This document shows, in pieces, positions 41,375-49,241 of a DNA stretch of 49,568 nucleotides; within the stretch, counting starts at the first letter, position 1, and every line of letters begins with the position of its first letter. Origin of the DNA: JAUVXJ01 sp034430275. Lineage in GTDB: Bacteria > Chloroflexota > Anaerolineae > UBA7937 > B3-Chlor. The position numbers and the translations under genes were made by a program. The stretch is from contig DAOUEW010000258.1 in assembly GCA_034430275.1 (NCBI GenBank), positions 1 through 49,568 of the forward strand. The letters run 5' to 3'. Under the pieces are notes generated by a model. It was not told the DNA's origin. It did not search any database and worked only from the letters and a program-made list of their open reading frames with translations.

Positions 41375-42646
41375 TTAGGCCGCCGCAGGTATGGTGTCTA
41401 GGCCAGCCATGTAGGGACGCAGCACCTCAGGGACGACGATGCTGCCATCGCCCTGCTGGTAGTTCTCCAAGACAGCGATCATGACACGCGGCAAGCCCAG
41501 CCCAGACCCATTCAATGTATGGACAAAGCGGGGTTTCGCGCCCTGCTCGGGTCGATACCGGATGTTGGCCCGCCGAGCCTGGAAATCGCCGAAGTTGCTG
41601 CAACTAGAGACCTCCAGCCACTCCTGTACCCCTGGCGCCCACATCTCCACATCGTACTTCTTCATGGCCGAGAAGGCCAGGTCGCCGGTGCACATCTCCA
41701 CCACTCGGTGGGGTATCTCCAGCAGTTCAGCTACGCGCTCGGCGTTTCGAACCAGTTCCTCCAGATGATCGTGAGAGGTCTGGGGCTCCACGAAGCGTAC
41801 CATCTCCACCTTATCGAACTGGTGGCCGCGCTTGATGCCCCTGGTATCCCGCCCCGCCGACATCTGCTCGCGACGGAAACAAGCGGTATAGGAGACATAC
41901 TTGATGGGCAGAGAGCCAGGAGGAAGGATCTCCTCACGGTGCAGATTGGTGACCGGCACCTCCGCCGTGGGGATCATCCACAGATCGTCTGGCTCGTACC
42001 GGTAGAGGTTGTCGGCGAACTTGGGTAGGTTGCCCGTGCCCACCAAACACTTGCTCTGCACCAGAAAGGGGGGATAGACCTCGGTGTAGCCATGCTCCGC
42101 GATGTGCACGTCGATCATCCAGGTGGTGAGCGCCCTCTGAAGCCTCGCGCCCAGACCCTTGAGTACGTAGAAACGTGTACCCGAGATCTTGACTCCACGC
42201 TCGAAGTCGATGATGTCCAGCATCGGCCCCAGATCCCAGTGAGGGAGAGGCTCGAAATCGAACTGGTGCGGCTCTCCCAACGTGCGCACCAGCACGTTCT
42301 CGCTTTCGTCCTTGCCCACGGGTACCGAAGGATCGGGCATGTTGGGCACGAGCAGAAGCAGATCCTGAAGCTCCGACTCCACCGCGCGCAGCTCTTCATC
42401 CAGGTCACTAATCCGGGCACCCACGTCACGCATCTCCTCGATGAGGCCCTGATCCTTCTCCTTCATGCGCCCGATCTTCTTAGAGACGACGTTCCGTTGG
42501 TGTTTCAGGGTGTCCGCCGTGGCTAGCAAGTCGCGTCGCCTGGCGTCCAACGCCAGGATCTCGTCGATGGGCGCCGTCGCGTTCAGCTTCACCAGGGCAT
42601 CACGGACCTCGTCCGGCTTCTCGCGAATGAACTTCAGATCGAGCAT
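41375..42646 (-). CDS. serS: Seryl-tRNA synthetase
   Basis: 423 residues from ATG 42646, the usual bacterial length. The N-terminal tRNA-binding coiled-coil arm spans about 25-105 (LALDARRRDLLATADTLKHQRNVVSKKIG...). Class II catalytic motifs: TEVYPPFLV (motif 1 region), CFRREQMSAGRDTRGIKRGHQFDKVEM (motif 2) and LNGSGLGLPRVMIAVLENYQ (motif 3). It charges tRNA-Ser (and tRNA-Sec where present) with serine. It has its own promoter and is followed by the site-2 protease gene. Confidence 0.98.
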   Translation of the reverse strand: MLDLKFIREKPDEVRDALVKLNATAPIDEILALDARRRDLLATADTLKHQRNVVSKKIGRMKEKDQGLIEEMRDVGARISDLDEELRAVESELQDLLLLVPNMPDPSVPVGKDESENVLVRTLGEPHQFDFEPLPHWDLGPMLDIIDFERGVKISGTRFYVLKGLGARLQRALTTWMIDVHIAEHGYTEVYPPFLVQSKCLVGTGNLPKFADNLYRYEPDDLWMIPTAEVPVTNLHREEILPPGSLPIKYVSYTACFRREQMSAGRDTRGIKRGHQFDKVEMVRFVEPQTSHDHLEELVRNAERVAELLEIPHRVVEMCTGDLAFSAMKKYDVEMWAPGVQEWLEVSSCSNFGDFQARRANIRYRPEQGAKPRFVHTLNGSGLGLPRVMIAVLENYQQGDGSIVVPEVLRPYMAGLDTIPAAA

Positions 42647-42734
42647 GTTCTACGCCATACCTTCTCAGTCCACCCTACTCGGCCACTCCACACGCCTCTA
42701 GGCAGGAAAGACTCGGGGACAACACTTGCCTCGG

Positions 42735-42763
42735 ATTATACGGCAGCGAGGCTCGAAATTCAA
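42735..42763 (-). promoter_or_regulatory. Promoter of serS
   Basis: Minus-strand -35 TTGAAT (42758-42763), 17-bp spacer, perfect -10 TATAAT (42735-42740). The leader is about 80 nt with a small GCC/GGC stem; no T-box is recognisable. Confidence 0.72.
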
Positions 42764-42932
42764 AACCTCGCCGGTCCCAGTGGCAGTCTTCTGCGCCCTC
42801 GTCAACTGTGCAGAACAGGTGTGAGACCCGCACCTACGATGCACTCACCTACCGCAACCCGCCCCGCAGGTCTAGGGCAGGCTGAACACACCCCTGGTAA
42901 CCACGAGGCGCGAAGGACAACGGGGAGAAACG

Positions 42933-44450
42933 TCAGGAAGTGGTATCTTTGGTCCGGAGGTGGGGAAAGAGGATCACCTCACGGATGGAGGACTGGTCGG
43001 TGAGGAGCATCACCATGCGGTCTATACCCCAGCCCATGCCGCCCGTGGGAGGCATGCCGTATTCGAGAGCCCGGACGTAGTCCTCGTCCATGGGATGAGC
43101 CTCCTCGTCGCCTGCCTCCCGCTGCTTCATCTGCTCGAGAAAGCGCTCCCTCTGATCGACGGGATCGTTGAGCTCGCTGAAGGCGTTGCCCATCTCCAGG
43201 CCGCCGATGAAGAACTCGAACCGCTCCACCAGATCCGGGTTATCGGGCTTCTTCTTCGCGAAGGGCGAGATCTCCAAAGGGAAGTCGATGATGAAAGTGG
43301 GTTGGATCAGCTTGGGCTCGACGTATTCGCTGAAGATCTCATCGACGAGCATCCCTCGCGTAGGCTGAGGATCCACCTCCAGCCCCTTCTCATCGACGTG
43401 CTGTCGCAGCGTTTCCACGGTCGGGGCATCGTAGATGTCCAGCCCCGTTTGCTCCAGGATAGCGTCGCGCATGGGCAGGCGACGCCAGGGCGGGCTCAGA
43501 TCGATCTCCTGCCCCTGGTACGTGATCTGCGCCGTCCCCAACACCTCCCGAGACACGCTGGAGAAGGCGTCCTCGGCCAGGGTCATCATGTCAGTGTAGT
43601 CCGCGTAGGCCTGGTAGACCTCCAACTGGGTGAACTCCGGATTGTGCTGGGAAGAGACACCCTCGTTGCGGAAGTCCTTGCAGATCTCATACACACGATC
43701 CAGACCGCCCACGATGAGCCGCTTGAGGTACAGTTCGTCGGCGATACGCAGGAAGACTTCCTGATCCAGAGCAAAATAGTAAGTGGTGAAGGGACGAGCC
43801 AACGCACCGCCGTAGATGGGTTGGAGAACGGGTGTCTCCACCTCGATGAACCCCCGGGCATCCATGAAGCGACGCAACGCGGCCACGATTTGGCTGCGCG
43901 CGATGAAGACGCGACGTGCCTCCTCATTGACGATGAGGTCCAGGTATCTCTGGCGGTAGCGGGTCTCCACGTCCTTCAGACCATGCCACTTCTCAGGAAG
44001 CGGTCTCAGGGACTTGGCCAGCAGTGTCAGCCTGATCACCTTCAGGCTGGGCTCGCCGGTTTTGGTGAAGAAGAGCGTGCCCTGGGCTTGGACGATGTCA
44101 CCGATGTCCAGATCCCGCCTGAACAGCTCGTACGTCTCCTCGTCCACACCGTCGTCAGCCAGTCGAAGATACACCTGGATAGAGCCACTGCCGTCGGCGA
44201 TGTGGGCGAAGGAAGCCTTGCCCATAACCCGCACACTCATAACGCGCCCGCAGAGTGTCACGATATCACGGGGCCCTCCCTGGCCCCCCTTCTGCTTCCA
44301 CTCCTGAAGCATCTGAAGCGCTTGAGCCGTCGAATGGGAGCACTCCGCGCGAAGTGGATAGAGATCCACACCGCGTTCTCTCAACCTGGCGGCCTTATGT
44401 CTTCGCTGCGCGAACAGGTCGCTGGCCTCTTGTGTCTGTTCCTCGCTCAT
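42933..44450 (-). CDS. lysS: Lysyl-tRNA synthetase, class II
   Basis: 505 residues from ATG 44450, overlapping greA by ATGA. OB-fold anticodon-binding domain about 60-150 (VTLCGRVMSVRVMGKASFAHIADGSG). Class II motifs: RFMDARGFIEVETPVLQ (1), VYEICKDFRNEGVSSQHNPEFTQLEVYQAY (2) and GIDRMVMLL (3). Lysine-site elements such as GGLEMGNAFSELNDP are present. One oddity: where bacterial LysRS usually reads T-H-H-N-ALD after ARPF, this protein reads T-Y-Y-F-ALD. It should still charge tRNA-Lys. Cotranscribed with greA, as often seen in bacteria. Confidence 0.97.
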   Translation of the reverse strand: MSEEQTQEASDLFAQRRHKAARLRERGVDLYPLRAECSHSTAQALQMLQEWKQKGGQGGPRDIVTLCGRVMSVRVMGKASFAHIADGSGSIQVYLRLADDGVDEETYELFRRDLDIGDIVQAQGTLFFTKTGEPSLKVIRLTLLAKSLRPLPEKWHGLKDVETRYRQRYLDLIVNEEARRVFIARSQIVAALRRFMDARGFIEVETPVLQPIYGGALARPFTTYYFALDQEVFLRIADELYLKRLIVGGLDRVYEICKDFRNEGVSSQHNPEFTQLEVYQAYADYTDMMTLAEDAFSSVSREVLGTAQITYQGQEIDLSPPWRRLPMRDAILEQTGLDIYDAPTVETLRQHVDEKGLEVDPQPTRGMLVDEIFSEYVEPKLIQPTFIIDFPLEISPFAKKKPDNPDLVERFEFFIGGLEMGNAFSELNDPVDQRERFLEQMKQREAGDEEAHPMDEDYVRALEYGMPPTGGMGWGIDRMVMLLTDQSSIREVILFPHLRTKDTTS

Positions 44451-44926
44451 TCGATGTCCAGTATCTTGAATTGCAGGGCCCCGTCTGGCGCTTCCACGGT
44501 CACTTCGTCCCCCACCTTGTGATTCAGGAGCGCTCGCCCGAGAGGGGACTCGTTGGAAATGCGCCCATCGCGGGCATCGGCCTCTGCCGAGCCAACGATC
44601 CGGTACCTCTCCTCTGCGCCGTCCCGCTCCTTGACCGTCACCAGACAGCCGAAGGTCACCGATTCCGAAGCCTGCGCACCCTCTACCACCACAGCTCGCT
44701 TGAGGAGCGTCTCCAGGGTCAAGATGCGCCCCTCCACGAAGGACTGCTCGTGCTTGGCGTCCTCGTAGCCGATGTTCTCGGTGAGATCGCCTCCGTCTAT
44801 GGACAGTCGCAATTGCTCGGCCACCTGGGGTCGTCTCTCCGTAAGCAGGTATTCCAACTCCGCCTTTAGCTTGGCCATGCCCTCCGGCGTCAGCAGGATG
44901 TCTTCCTCGGCAGTGCCCTGATCCAT
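44447..44926 (-). CDS. greA: Transcription elongation factor GreA
   Basis: 159 residues from ATG 44926; the long open frame upstream crosses the promoter. The N-terminal coiled coil LTPEGMAKLKAELEYLLTERRPQVAEQLRLSIDGGDLTENIGYEDAKHEQ carries the acidic tip (GGDLTENIGYEDAK) that enters the RNA polymerase secondary channel and stimulates transcript cleavage. The C-terminal FKBP-like domain follows (VTFGCLVTVKERDGAEERYRIVGSAEAD, ISNESPLGRALLNHKVGDEVTVEAPDG). Its start codon is about 7 nt from the -10 box, so the transcript is predicted to be leaderless. The downstream lysS is coupled by ATGA. Confidence 0.97.
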   Translation of the reverse strand: MDQGTAEEDILLTPEGMAKLKAELEYLLTERRPQVAEQLRLSIDGGDLTENIGYEDAKHEQSFVEGRILTLETLLKRAVVVEGAQASESVTFGCLVTVKERDGAEERYRIVGSAEADARDGRISNESPLGRALLNHKVGDEVTVEAPDGALQFKILDIE

Positions 44927-44933
44927 GACGAAG

Positions 44934-44962
44934 ATTCTAGCACAGCGCAGGACGCGGTTCAA
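44934..44962 (-). promoter_or_regulatory. Promoter of greA-lysS (leaderless)
   Basis: Minus-strand -35 TTGAAC (44957-44962), 17-bp spacer, -10 TAGAAT (44934-44939) with extended TGC. Only 7 nt separate the -10 box from the greA ATG and there is no ribosome-binding site. Confidence 0.72.
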
Positions 44963-45102
44963 GCCGTAAACGCAAACGTCTCGTAAGACGGGTACAGGGA
45001 CTCCGCTGCACGCCTGGGCTAATCCCCCAGATCGCGGCGTGCTCCAGCCTGGATCGCCTGCAACGCACCGGCGACTGCGGAAGGGAGGGCCACCGTTTCT
45101 CA

Positions 45103-45131
45103 TTGGCACCCAGCGATCGAGCGAGTATAAT
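45103..45131 (+). promoter_or_regulatory. Promoter of the Rieske protein gene
   Basis: -35 TTGGCA (45103-45108), 17-bp spacer, perfect -10 TATAAT (45126-45131). The leader to the GTG start is about 108 nt; no structured element is obvious in it. Confidence 0.7.
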
Positions 45132-45245
45132 GCCCGTGCCTGAGGTGGAGCTGTGTCCGGTTCCGGAGATTGGTGACAGCCAATCCAGGGGCCATCCCAG
45201 AAGCGGGGCTCTACGGACCGGGTTCTTCCGGGAAAGGAGGACGAC

Positions 45246-45608
45246 GTGGACTGGATCGATGTTCTTCCAGACGACGAGCTTCCGGACGCCCAGCGCCGGG
45301 TCGTACACGTAGAAGGGCAGCCCATCCTTCTCCTTCGCCACCAAGGTCAGATCTACGCTGTGGACAACGTCTGCCCTCACATGGGTGCCGCCCTCGAGAA
45401 CGGCGAGCTCACTGAAGACGCGACCATCGTCTGTCCTCGCCACCACAGCGCCTTCGACCTCCGAACTGGCGAGGTCAAGGCCTGGGCCCCTTGGCCGCCT
45501 GGTGTGGGTCGGCTGCTGGGATATGTGGCCAAGGAGAAGACGCTTCGCGTCCACCCTACCCGGGTCGAGGACGGCAGCATCTGGGTGGGCGTTGAGAAGA
45601 GCAGCTAG
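45246..45608 (+). CDS. Rieske [2Fe-2S] ferredoxin-like protein
   Basis: 120 residues from GTG 45246, chosen because GGAAAGGAGGACGAC lies directly upstream. Cluster-binding motifs: CPHMG (Cys-x-His) and, 17 residues later, CPRHHSAFDLRTG (Cys-x2-His). The rest is the small Rieske beta fold (VVHVEGQPILLLRHQGQIYAVDNVCP, SIWVGVE). There is no membrane anchor, so it is a soluble electron carrier or a ferredoxin partner of an oxygenase or nitrite-reductase-type enzyme. No such partner is encoded nearby. Confidence 0.92.
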   Translation: MDWIDVLPDDELPDAQRRVVHVEGQPILLLRHQGQIYAVDNVCPHMGAALENGELTEDATIVCPRHHSAFDLRTGEVKAWAPWPPGVGRLLGYVAKEKTLRVHPTRVEDGSIWVGVEKSS

Positions 45609-45759
45609 ATAAGACCCAGCACAGCGGCGTGTGGTGATCGTATCCAGAGGACGGGGGCTTGCGCGCTCCCAGAGCCGCACGTGCGCAGAGCACTTCGGTG
45701 CTCGGCACCCTGGGTGTGGAAACCAATCCGCTATCCGTCGGACGCAAGCGGTGGCAACT

Positions 45760-46767
45760 ATGGAAGGCACCCTGGAACAGGTTCTGAGCCACTACCGACT
45801 GGGCAGGCTGACCCATGCCCAACGGGTCGAGCAGGGCTTCGTCAACGAGAACTGGGTCATCACCACCACTCGCGGCCGCTTCCTAGTCAAGCGTCGCCCT
45901 CCCCACCAGCAGCAGGCCTCCCTCATCCTCGCCCAACATCAACTCATCGAGTTTCTGCGGCACCGTGGGCTCCCCGCCCCCACCCTGATCAAAGGCCTGG
46001 ACGGTCAAACGCTCGTCATCCTCGACGAGCTGTGCTACGAGATCCAGGAGTACATAGCCGGAGAGCCGTATGATCACGAGCGACCGGCGCACCTGGAGCA
46101 GGCTGCCCTCACCTTGGCCGCGTATCACTCCTGTGTCGAGGGCTTCGCACCCAGCATCCTGTGCCGTCCGGGCCAGCTCTACACGCCGCGCACCGTCCGC
46201 GAGACGCTGGACCACCTGGCCCAGAGGTGGCAGGCAAACCTGGACCCTGCCCTGGCGGGCTTGATGAGCAACCTGGAAGCGAGAACCGAAAAGCTGGCCA
46301 CTGGCTTCGCCCGCCACGGAGCGTTGAGCCAGCTTATCATTCACGGCGACTACTACGCGGACAACCTGATCTTCAGAGGGGATACCGTCGTGGGGGTGGT
46401 GGACTACGACAGGGCCCGCTGGGAGCCGCGGGTCGTGGAGCTGGCGGAGGCCCTCATCTACTTCTCAGCGCCGCGATCGGCGCACATGCGATACATCGTC
46501 TACCCTGGGTTCCTCCAGTGGGCGCCTTTTGTCCGCTTCCTCGAGGCCTATAACCACACCCGCACACTCCAAGACCAAGAGGCCCAGGCGCTCCCAGACT
46601 ACGTGAGCGCTGTCTGGCTGTTCTGGTCACTTCGACGGCTGCTGGAGGGAGGTCCACGCCCCGACTTCGCCCCTGAGGCACTCGAGGAAGCCATCGCCCT
46701 TTTCGACTGGGCCCAGAGCAACGCCGGTCAGATGGCCGATGCTGCGCTCTCGGTGATCGTGCGGTAG
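45760..46767 (+). CDS. APH-fold kinase (aminoglycoside phosphotransferase/homoserine kinase II-like)
   Basis: 335 residues from ATG 45760; the longer frame upstream is not supported, and this start has only a weak ribosome-binding site. Kinase-fold landmarks: VEQGFVNENWVITTTRGRFLVKRRPP (nucleotide loop and Lys), ILDELCYEIQEYIAGEPY (hinge), LIIHGDYYADNLIF (catalytic HGDxxxxN) and VVGVVDYDRARWEPRVVELAEAL (metal-binding Asp). It probably phosphorylates a small hydroxyl-bearing metabolite in the cytoplasm. Homoserine, a sugar or an amino alcohol are all possible. It follows the Rieske gene by 151 bp on the same strand. Confidence 0.85.
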   Translation: MEGTLEQVLSHYRLGRLTHAQRVEQGFVNENWVITTTRGRFLVKRRPPHQQQASLILAQHQLIEFLRHRGLPAPTLIKGLDGQTLVILDELCYEIQEYIAGEPYDHERPAHLEQAALTLAAYHSCVEGFAPSILCRPGQLYTPRTVRETLDHLAQRWQANLDPALAGLMSNLEARTEKLATGFARHGALSQLIIHGDYYADNLIFRGDTVVGVVDYDRARWEPRVVELAEALIYFSAPRSAHMRYIVYPGFLQWAPFVRFLEAYNHTRTLQDQEAQALPDYVSAVWLFWSLRRLLEGGPRPDFAPEALEEAIALFDWAQSNAGQMADAALSVIVR

Positions 46768-46800
46768 GGACGAGTGACGTCCACAGCGGAGAGCTGCCCA

Positions 46801-46822
46801 AAGGGGGCGCAGCAGTCCCCTT
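46801..46822. terminator. Weak hairpin before the rpiA promoter
   Basis: AAGGGG (46801-46806) pairs with CCCCTT (46817-46822) across a 10-nt loop, 34 bp past the kinase stop, without a T-run. Possible weak terminator. Confidence 0.3.
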
Positions 46823-46827
46823 ACCGA

Positions 46828-46856
46828 CTGACAGATGCCCCACTTCGTGCTATAAT
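46828..46856 (+). promoter_or_regulatory. Promoter of the rpiA-rpe-gnd-zwf operon
   Basis: -35 CTGACA (46828-46833), 17-bp spacer, perfect -10 TATAAT (46851-46856) with extended TGC. The leader is about 85 nt and contains a CACCTG/CAGGTG hairpin. Confidence 0.75.
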
Positions 46857-46949
46857 GTCTCCATCGAGGGCAGGTCCGCGCTGCGTCCTGTTGATCACCT
46901 GTCTGGCCCAGGTGAAACCTACGACGATAGAGAAGATAAGAGGGTCGTG

Positions 46950-47660
46950 ATGACACAGACCGCGAAGTTCAAGCAACAAGCCGCACTGCACGCCGCACAG
47001 TTCGTGGAATCAGGAATGGTCGTGGGGCTCGGCCACGGCAGCACCGCCGCCTTCGCCCTGCAACGCATCGCTCAACTTCTCCGCGAAGGAGGACTCAGGG
47101 ATGTGCTGGGCGTGCCCTGTTCACTACGGGTCGGGCAGGAAGCGCAAAGGCTGGGCATCCCCCTCACCAGCCTGGAGGAGCACCCCACGGTGGACCTGAC
47201 CATCGACGGGGCCGACGAGGTGGATCCAGACCTGAACCTCATCAAGGGTGGTGGCGGAGCGCACTTGAGAGAGAAGATCGTGGCTCAGGCCAGCAACCGC
47301 GAGGTCATCGTCATCGACAAGTCGAAGCTCTCACCGGTCCTGGGTACGTACTGGGGGGTCCCGGTGGAGGTAACCCCCTTCGGCTGGCGCTCTCAGTTCT
47401 TGTTCCTGGAAGAGCTGGGCGCCCAGGCTCTGCTTCGCACCACGGCCGAAGGAAGTCCCATCAAGACCGACCAGGGCAACTTCATCCTGGACTGCAACTT
47501 TGGTCCCATCACGGAGCCGGCAAAGCTGGCCGCGGAGCTGGACGGGCGAGCCGGCGTGGTCGCCCACGGACTGTTCCTGGGTCTGGCCACGGACGTCATC
47601 GTCGCCGGCGAGGACGGCCTGGAACACCTCACGAGAGGAGATTTGGATGATCGCCATTGA
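46950..47660 (+). CDS. rpiA: Ribose-5-phosphate isomerase A
   Basis: 236 residues from ATG 46950, with AGAGGG 5 nt upstream of the adjoining GTG/ATG pair; GTG 46947 is an alternative. Signature elements: MVVGLGHGSTAAFALQRI (phosphate loop; GxGSTA), VDLTIDGADEVDPDLNLIKGGGGAHLREKIVA (catalytic Asp-Gly-Ala-Asp-Glu and Lys-Gly-Gly-Gly region), VIDKSKLSPVLG, PVEVTPFGW, and TDQGNFILDCNFG. It interconverts ribose 5-phosphate and ribulose 5-phosphate. First gene of a pentose phosphate operon; its end overlaps rpe by 14 bp. Confidence 0.97.
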   Translation: MTQTAKFKQQAALHAAQFVESGMVVGLGHGSTAAFALQRIAQLLREGGLRDVLGVPCSLRVGQEAQRLGIPLTSLEEHPTVDLTIDGADEVDPDLNLIKGGGGAHLREKIVAQASNREVIVIDKSKLSPVLGTYWGVPVEVTPFGWRSQFLFLEELGAQALLRTTAEGSPIKTDQGNFILDCNFGPITEPAKLAAELDGRAGVVAHGLFLGLATDVIVAGEDGLEHLTRGDLDDRH

Positions 47661-48309
47661 ACCTTCCGTGCTATCGGCGGACCTCACCCGGCTTGATGAG
47701 CAAGCCCGCGAGGCCGAAGCCGCGGGGATTGAGGGAATCCAGGTGGACGTGATGGATGGCCGCTTCGTGCCCAACATCGCCTTCGGCCCGCTGGTGGTGG
47801 AGGCGTTGCGGTCGGCGGTGAGCGTGCCCCTAGACGTGCATCTGATGATCGTGGAGCCGGAGCGGCACCTGGCCGACTTCGCCCAAGCAGGGGCAGACCG
47901 GTTGATGGTGCACCAGGAGGCCTGCCTGCACCTGCACCGTGTCCTCCAGGCCATCCACGACCTGGGAGTCGAGGCCGCAGTGGCCATCAACCCCGGCACG
48001 CCCCTCTCTGTCCTGGAAGAGGTGCTGGATCTGACAGACCTGATTCAAGTGATGACCGTCAACCCTGGCTTTGGAGGGCAGTCCTTCATTCATAGCCAGG
48101 TGGACAAGATCCGCCGCCTGCGGCAGATGCTGGAGGCCAGGGGGCTGCAAACCCCCATCGCCGTCGATGGAGGCATCGACCCCACCACGGCGCCCCTCGT
48201 GGTGAAAGCCGGCGCCACCGTGCTGGTCGCTGGATCGAGCATCTACAACAGCGAAGCCTCGGTGGCCGAGAACATCGCCGCTCTGCGGGCAAGCGTCGCG
48301 CCAGGATAG
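47647..48309 (+). CDS. rpe: Ribulose-phosphate 3-epimerase
   Basis: 220 residues from ATG 47647, with GAGGAG upstream inside the end of rpiA. TIM-barrel landmarks: IEPSVLSADLTRLDEQ, GIQVDVMDGRFVPNIAFGP (metal-binding His/Asp set, catalytic Asp in DVMDG), VPLDVHLMIVEPE, AINPGTPLSVLEEVL, LIQVMTVNPGFGGQSFI and PIAVDGGIDPTTAPLVVKAGATVLVAGSSIY. It interconverts ribulose and xylulose 5-phosphates. It follows rpiA by overlap and precedes gnd by 11 bp, so the three are one transcript. Confidence 0.97.
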   Translation: MIAIEPSVLSADLTRLDEQAREAEAAGIEGIQVDVMDGRFVPNIAFGPLVVEALRSAVSVPLDVHLMIVEPERHLADFAQAGADRLMVHQEACLHLHRVLQAIHDLGVEAAVAINPGTPLSVLEEVLDLTDLIQVMTVNPGFGGQSFIHSQVDKIRRLRQMLEARGLQTPIAVDGGIDPTTAPLVVKAGATVLVAGSSIYNSEASVAENIAALRASVAPG

Positions 48310-48320
48310 GAGGATCAGCC

Positions 48321-49241
48321 ATGGAACTGGGAATGATCGGCCTCGGCAAGATGGGCAGCAACATGACCAAGCGCCTGCTGGAGGGCGGGCACCGCGTGGT
48401 CGTGTATGATCGAGACGCCCAGCCGGTGAAGGCCGAAATTGCCCTCGGAGCCGTCTCAGCCGATTCCATGGAACACCTGGTTAGCCAACTGGTTGCCCCC
48501 CGAGCGGTGTGGGTTATGGTGCCGGCAGGCGAGCCTACCGAGAGCGTTGTGGCCGCGCTGAGTGAGCTTCTCAGTCCGGACGACACGGTGATCGACGGCG
48601 GCAACAGCAACTACAAGGACTCCCAACGCCGGGCCGCGTTGCTTGCAGAAAGATCCCTCCACTTCGTCGACGTGGGCACCAGCGGCGGCGTATGGGGCCT
48701 CACTGAGGGCTACAGCTTGATGGTCGGCGGCGAGCGTTCAGTCGTAGATCGGCTCCGGCCAGTCTTCGAGACCCTGGCTCCTGCGAAGGACAAGGGCTGG
48801 GGGCACGTAGGCCCTAGCGGTGCGGGTCACTTCGTGAAGATGATCCACAACGGCATCGAATACGGCCTGATGCAGGCCTATGCCGAGGGTTTCGAGATCC
48901 TCCAGGCCAAGGAAACCTACGACCTCGACCTGCACCAGATCGCCGAAATCTGGCGGTATGGCAGTGTGGTGCGCTCCTGGCTCCTCGACCTCACCGCCGC
49001 CGTGCTGAGCGAAGACCAGAATCTCAGCGGGGTCAAGGGATGGGTGGCGGACTCCGGTGAAGGCCGGTGGACGGTGGCCGAGGCCATCGACACGGACGTG
49101 CCTGCTCCCATCATCACCCTCTCGCTCCTGATGCGTTTGGTCAGCCGCCAGGACCAGAGCTACGCAGCCAAGCTGCTGGCGGCTATGCGCAACCAGTTCG
49201 GTGGCCACGTCGTGCTCAGGGAGACAGGGCACGATGCCTGA
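48321..49241 (+). CDS. gnd: 6-phosphogluconate dehydrogenase, short decarboxylating form
   Basis: 306 residues from ATG 48321 with GATAGGAGGATC upstream. It is the short (about 300-residue) type rather than the 470-residue form. N-terminal Rossmann motif MIGLGKMGSNMTKRL, then VVVYDRDAQP, VWVMVPAGEPT, VIDGGNSNYKDS, FVDVGTSGGVWGL (substrate binding Ser-Gly-Gly) and GPSGAGHFVKMIHNGIEYGLMQAYAEGFEIL (catalytic Lys and substrate residues). It oxidises and decarboxylates 6-phosphogluconate to ribulose 5-phosphate. The Arg that would favour NADP is not where NADP forms have it: the sequence is YDRDA, with Asp after Tyr, hinting at NAD use. The start of zwf overlaps its end. Confidence 0.95.
   Translation: MELGMIGLGKMGSNMTKRLLEGGHRVVVYDRDAQPVKAEIALGAVSADSMEHLVSQLVAPRAVWVMVPAGEPTESVVAALSELLSPDDTVIDGGNSNYKDSQRRAALLAERSLHFVDVGTSGGVWGLTEGYSLMVGGERSVVDRLRPVFETLAPAKDKGWGHVGPSGAGHFVKMIHNGIEYGLMQAYAEGFEILQAKETYDLDLHQIAEIWRYGSVVRSWLLDLTAAVLSEDQNLSGVKGWVADSGEGRWTVAEAIDTDVPAPIITLSLLMRLVSRQDQSYAAKLLAAMRNQFGGHVVLRETGHDA

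Noticed and set aside
42960..44522. 520-codon plus-strand open frame opposite lysS
   Set aside because: It is the antisense shadow of a clear lysS, has no ribosome-binding site and no recognisable domain. High GC makes such long shadows common.
44927..45325. N-terminal extension of GreA (292-codon frame)
   Set aside because: The extension crosses two promoters and overlaps the Rieske gene; the GreA family begins at the MDQG start.
47500..47646. N-terminal extension of Rpe within rpiA
   Set aside because: It is rpiA sequence read in another frame; ATG 47647 has a GAGGAG site and matches the family start.
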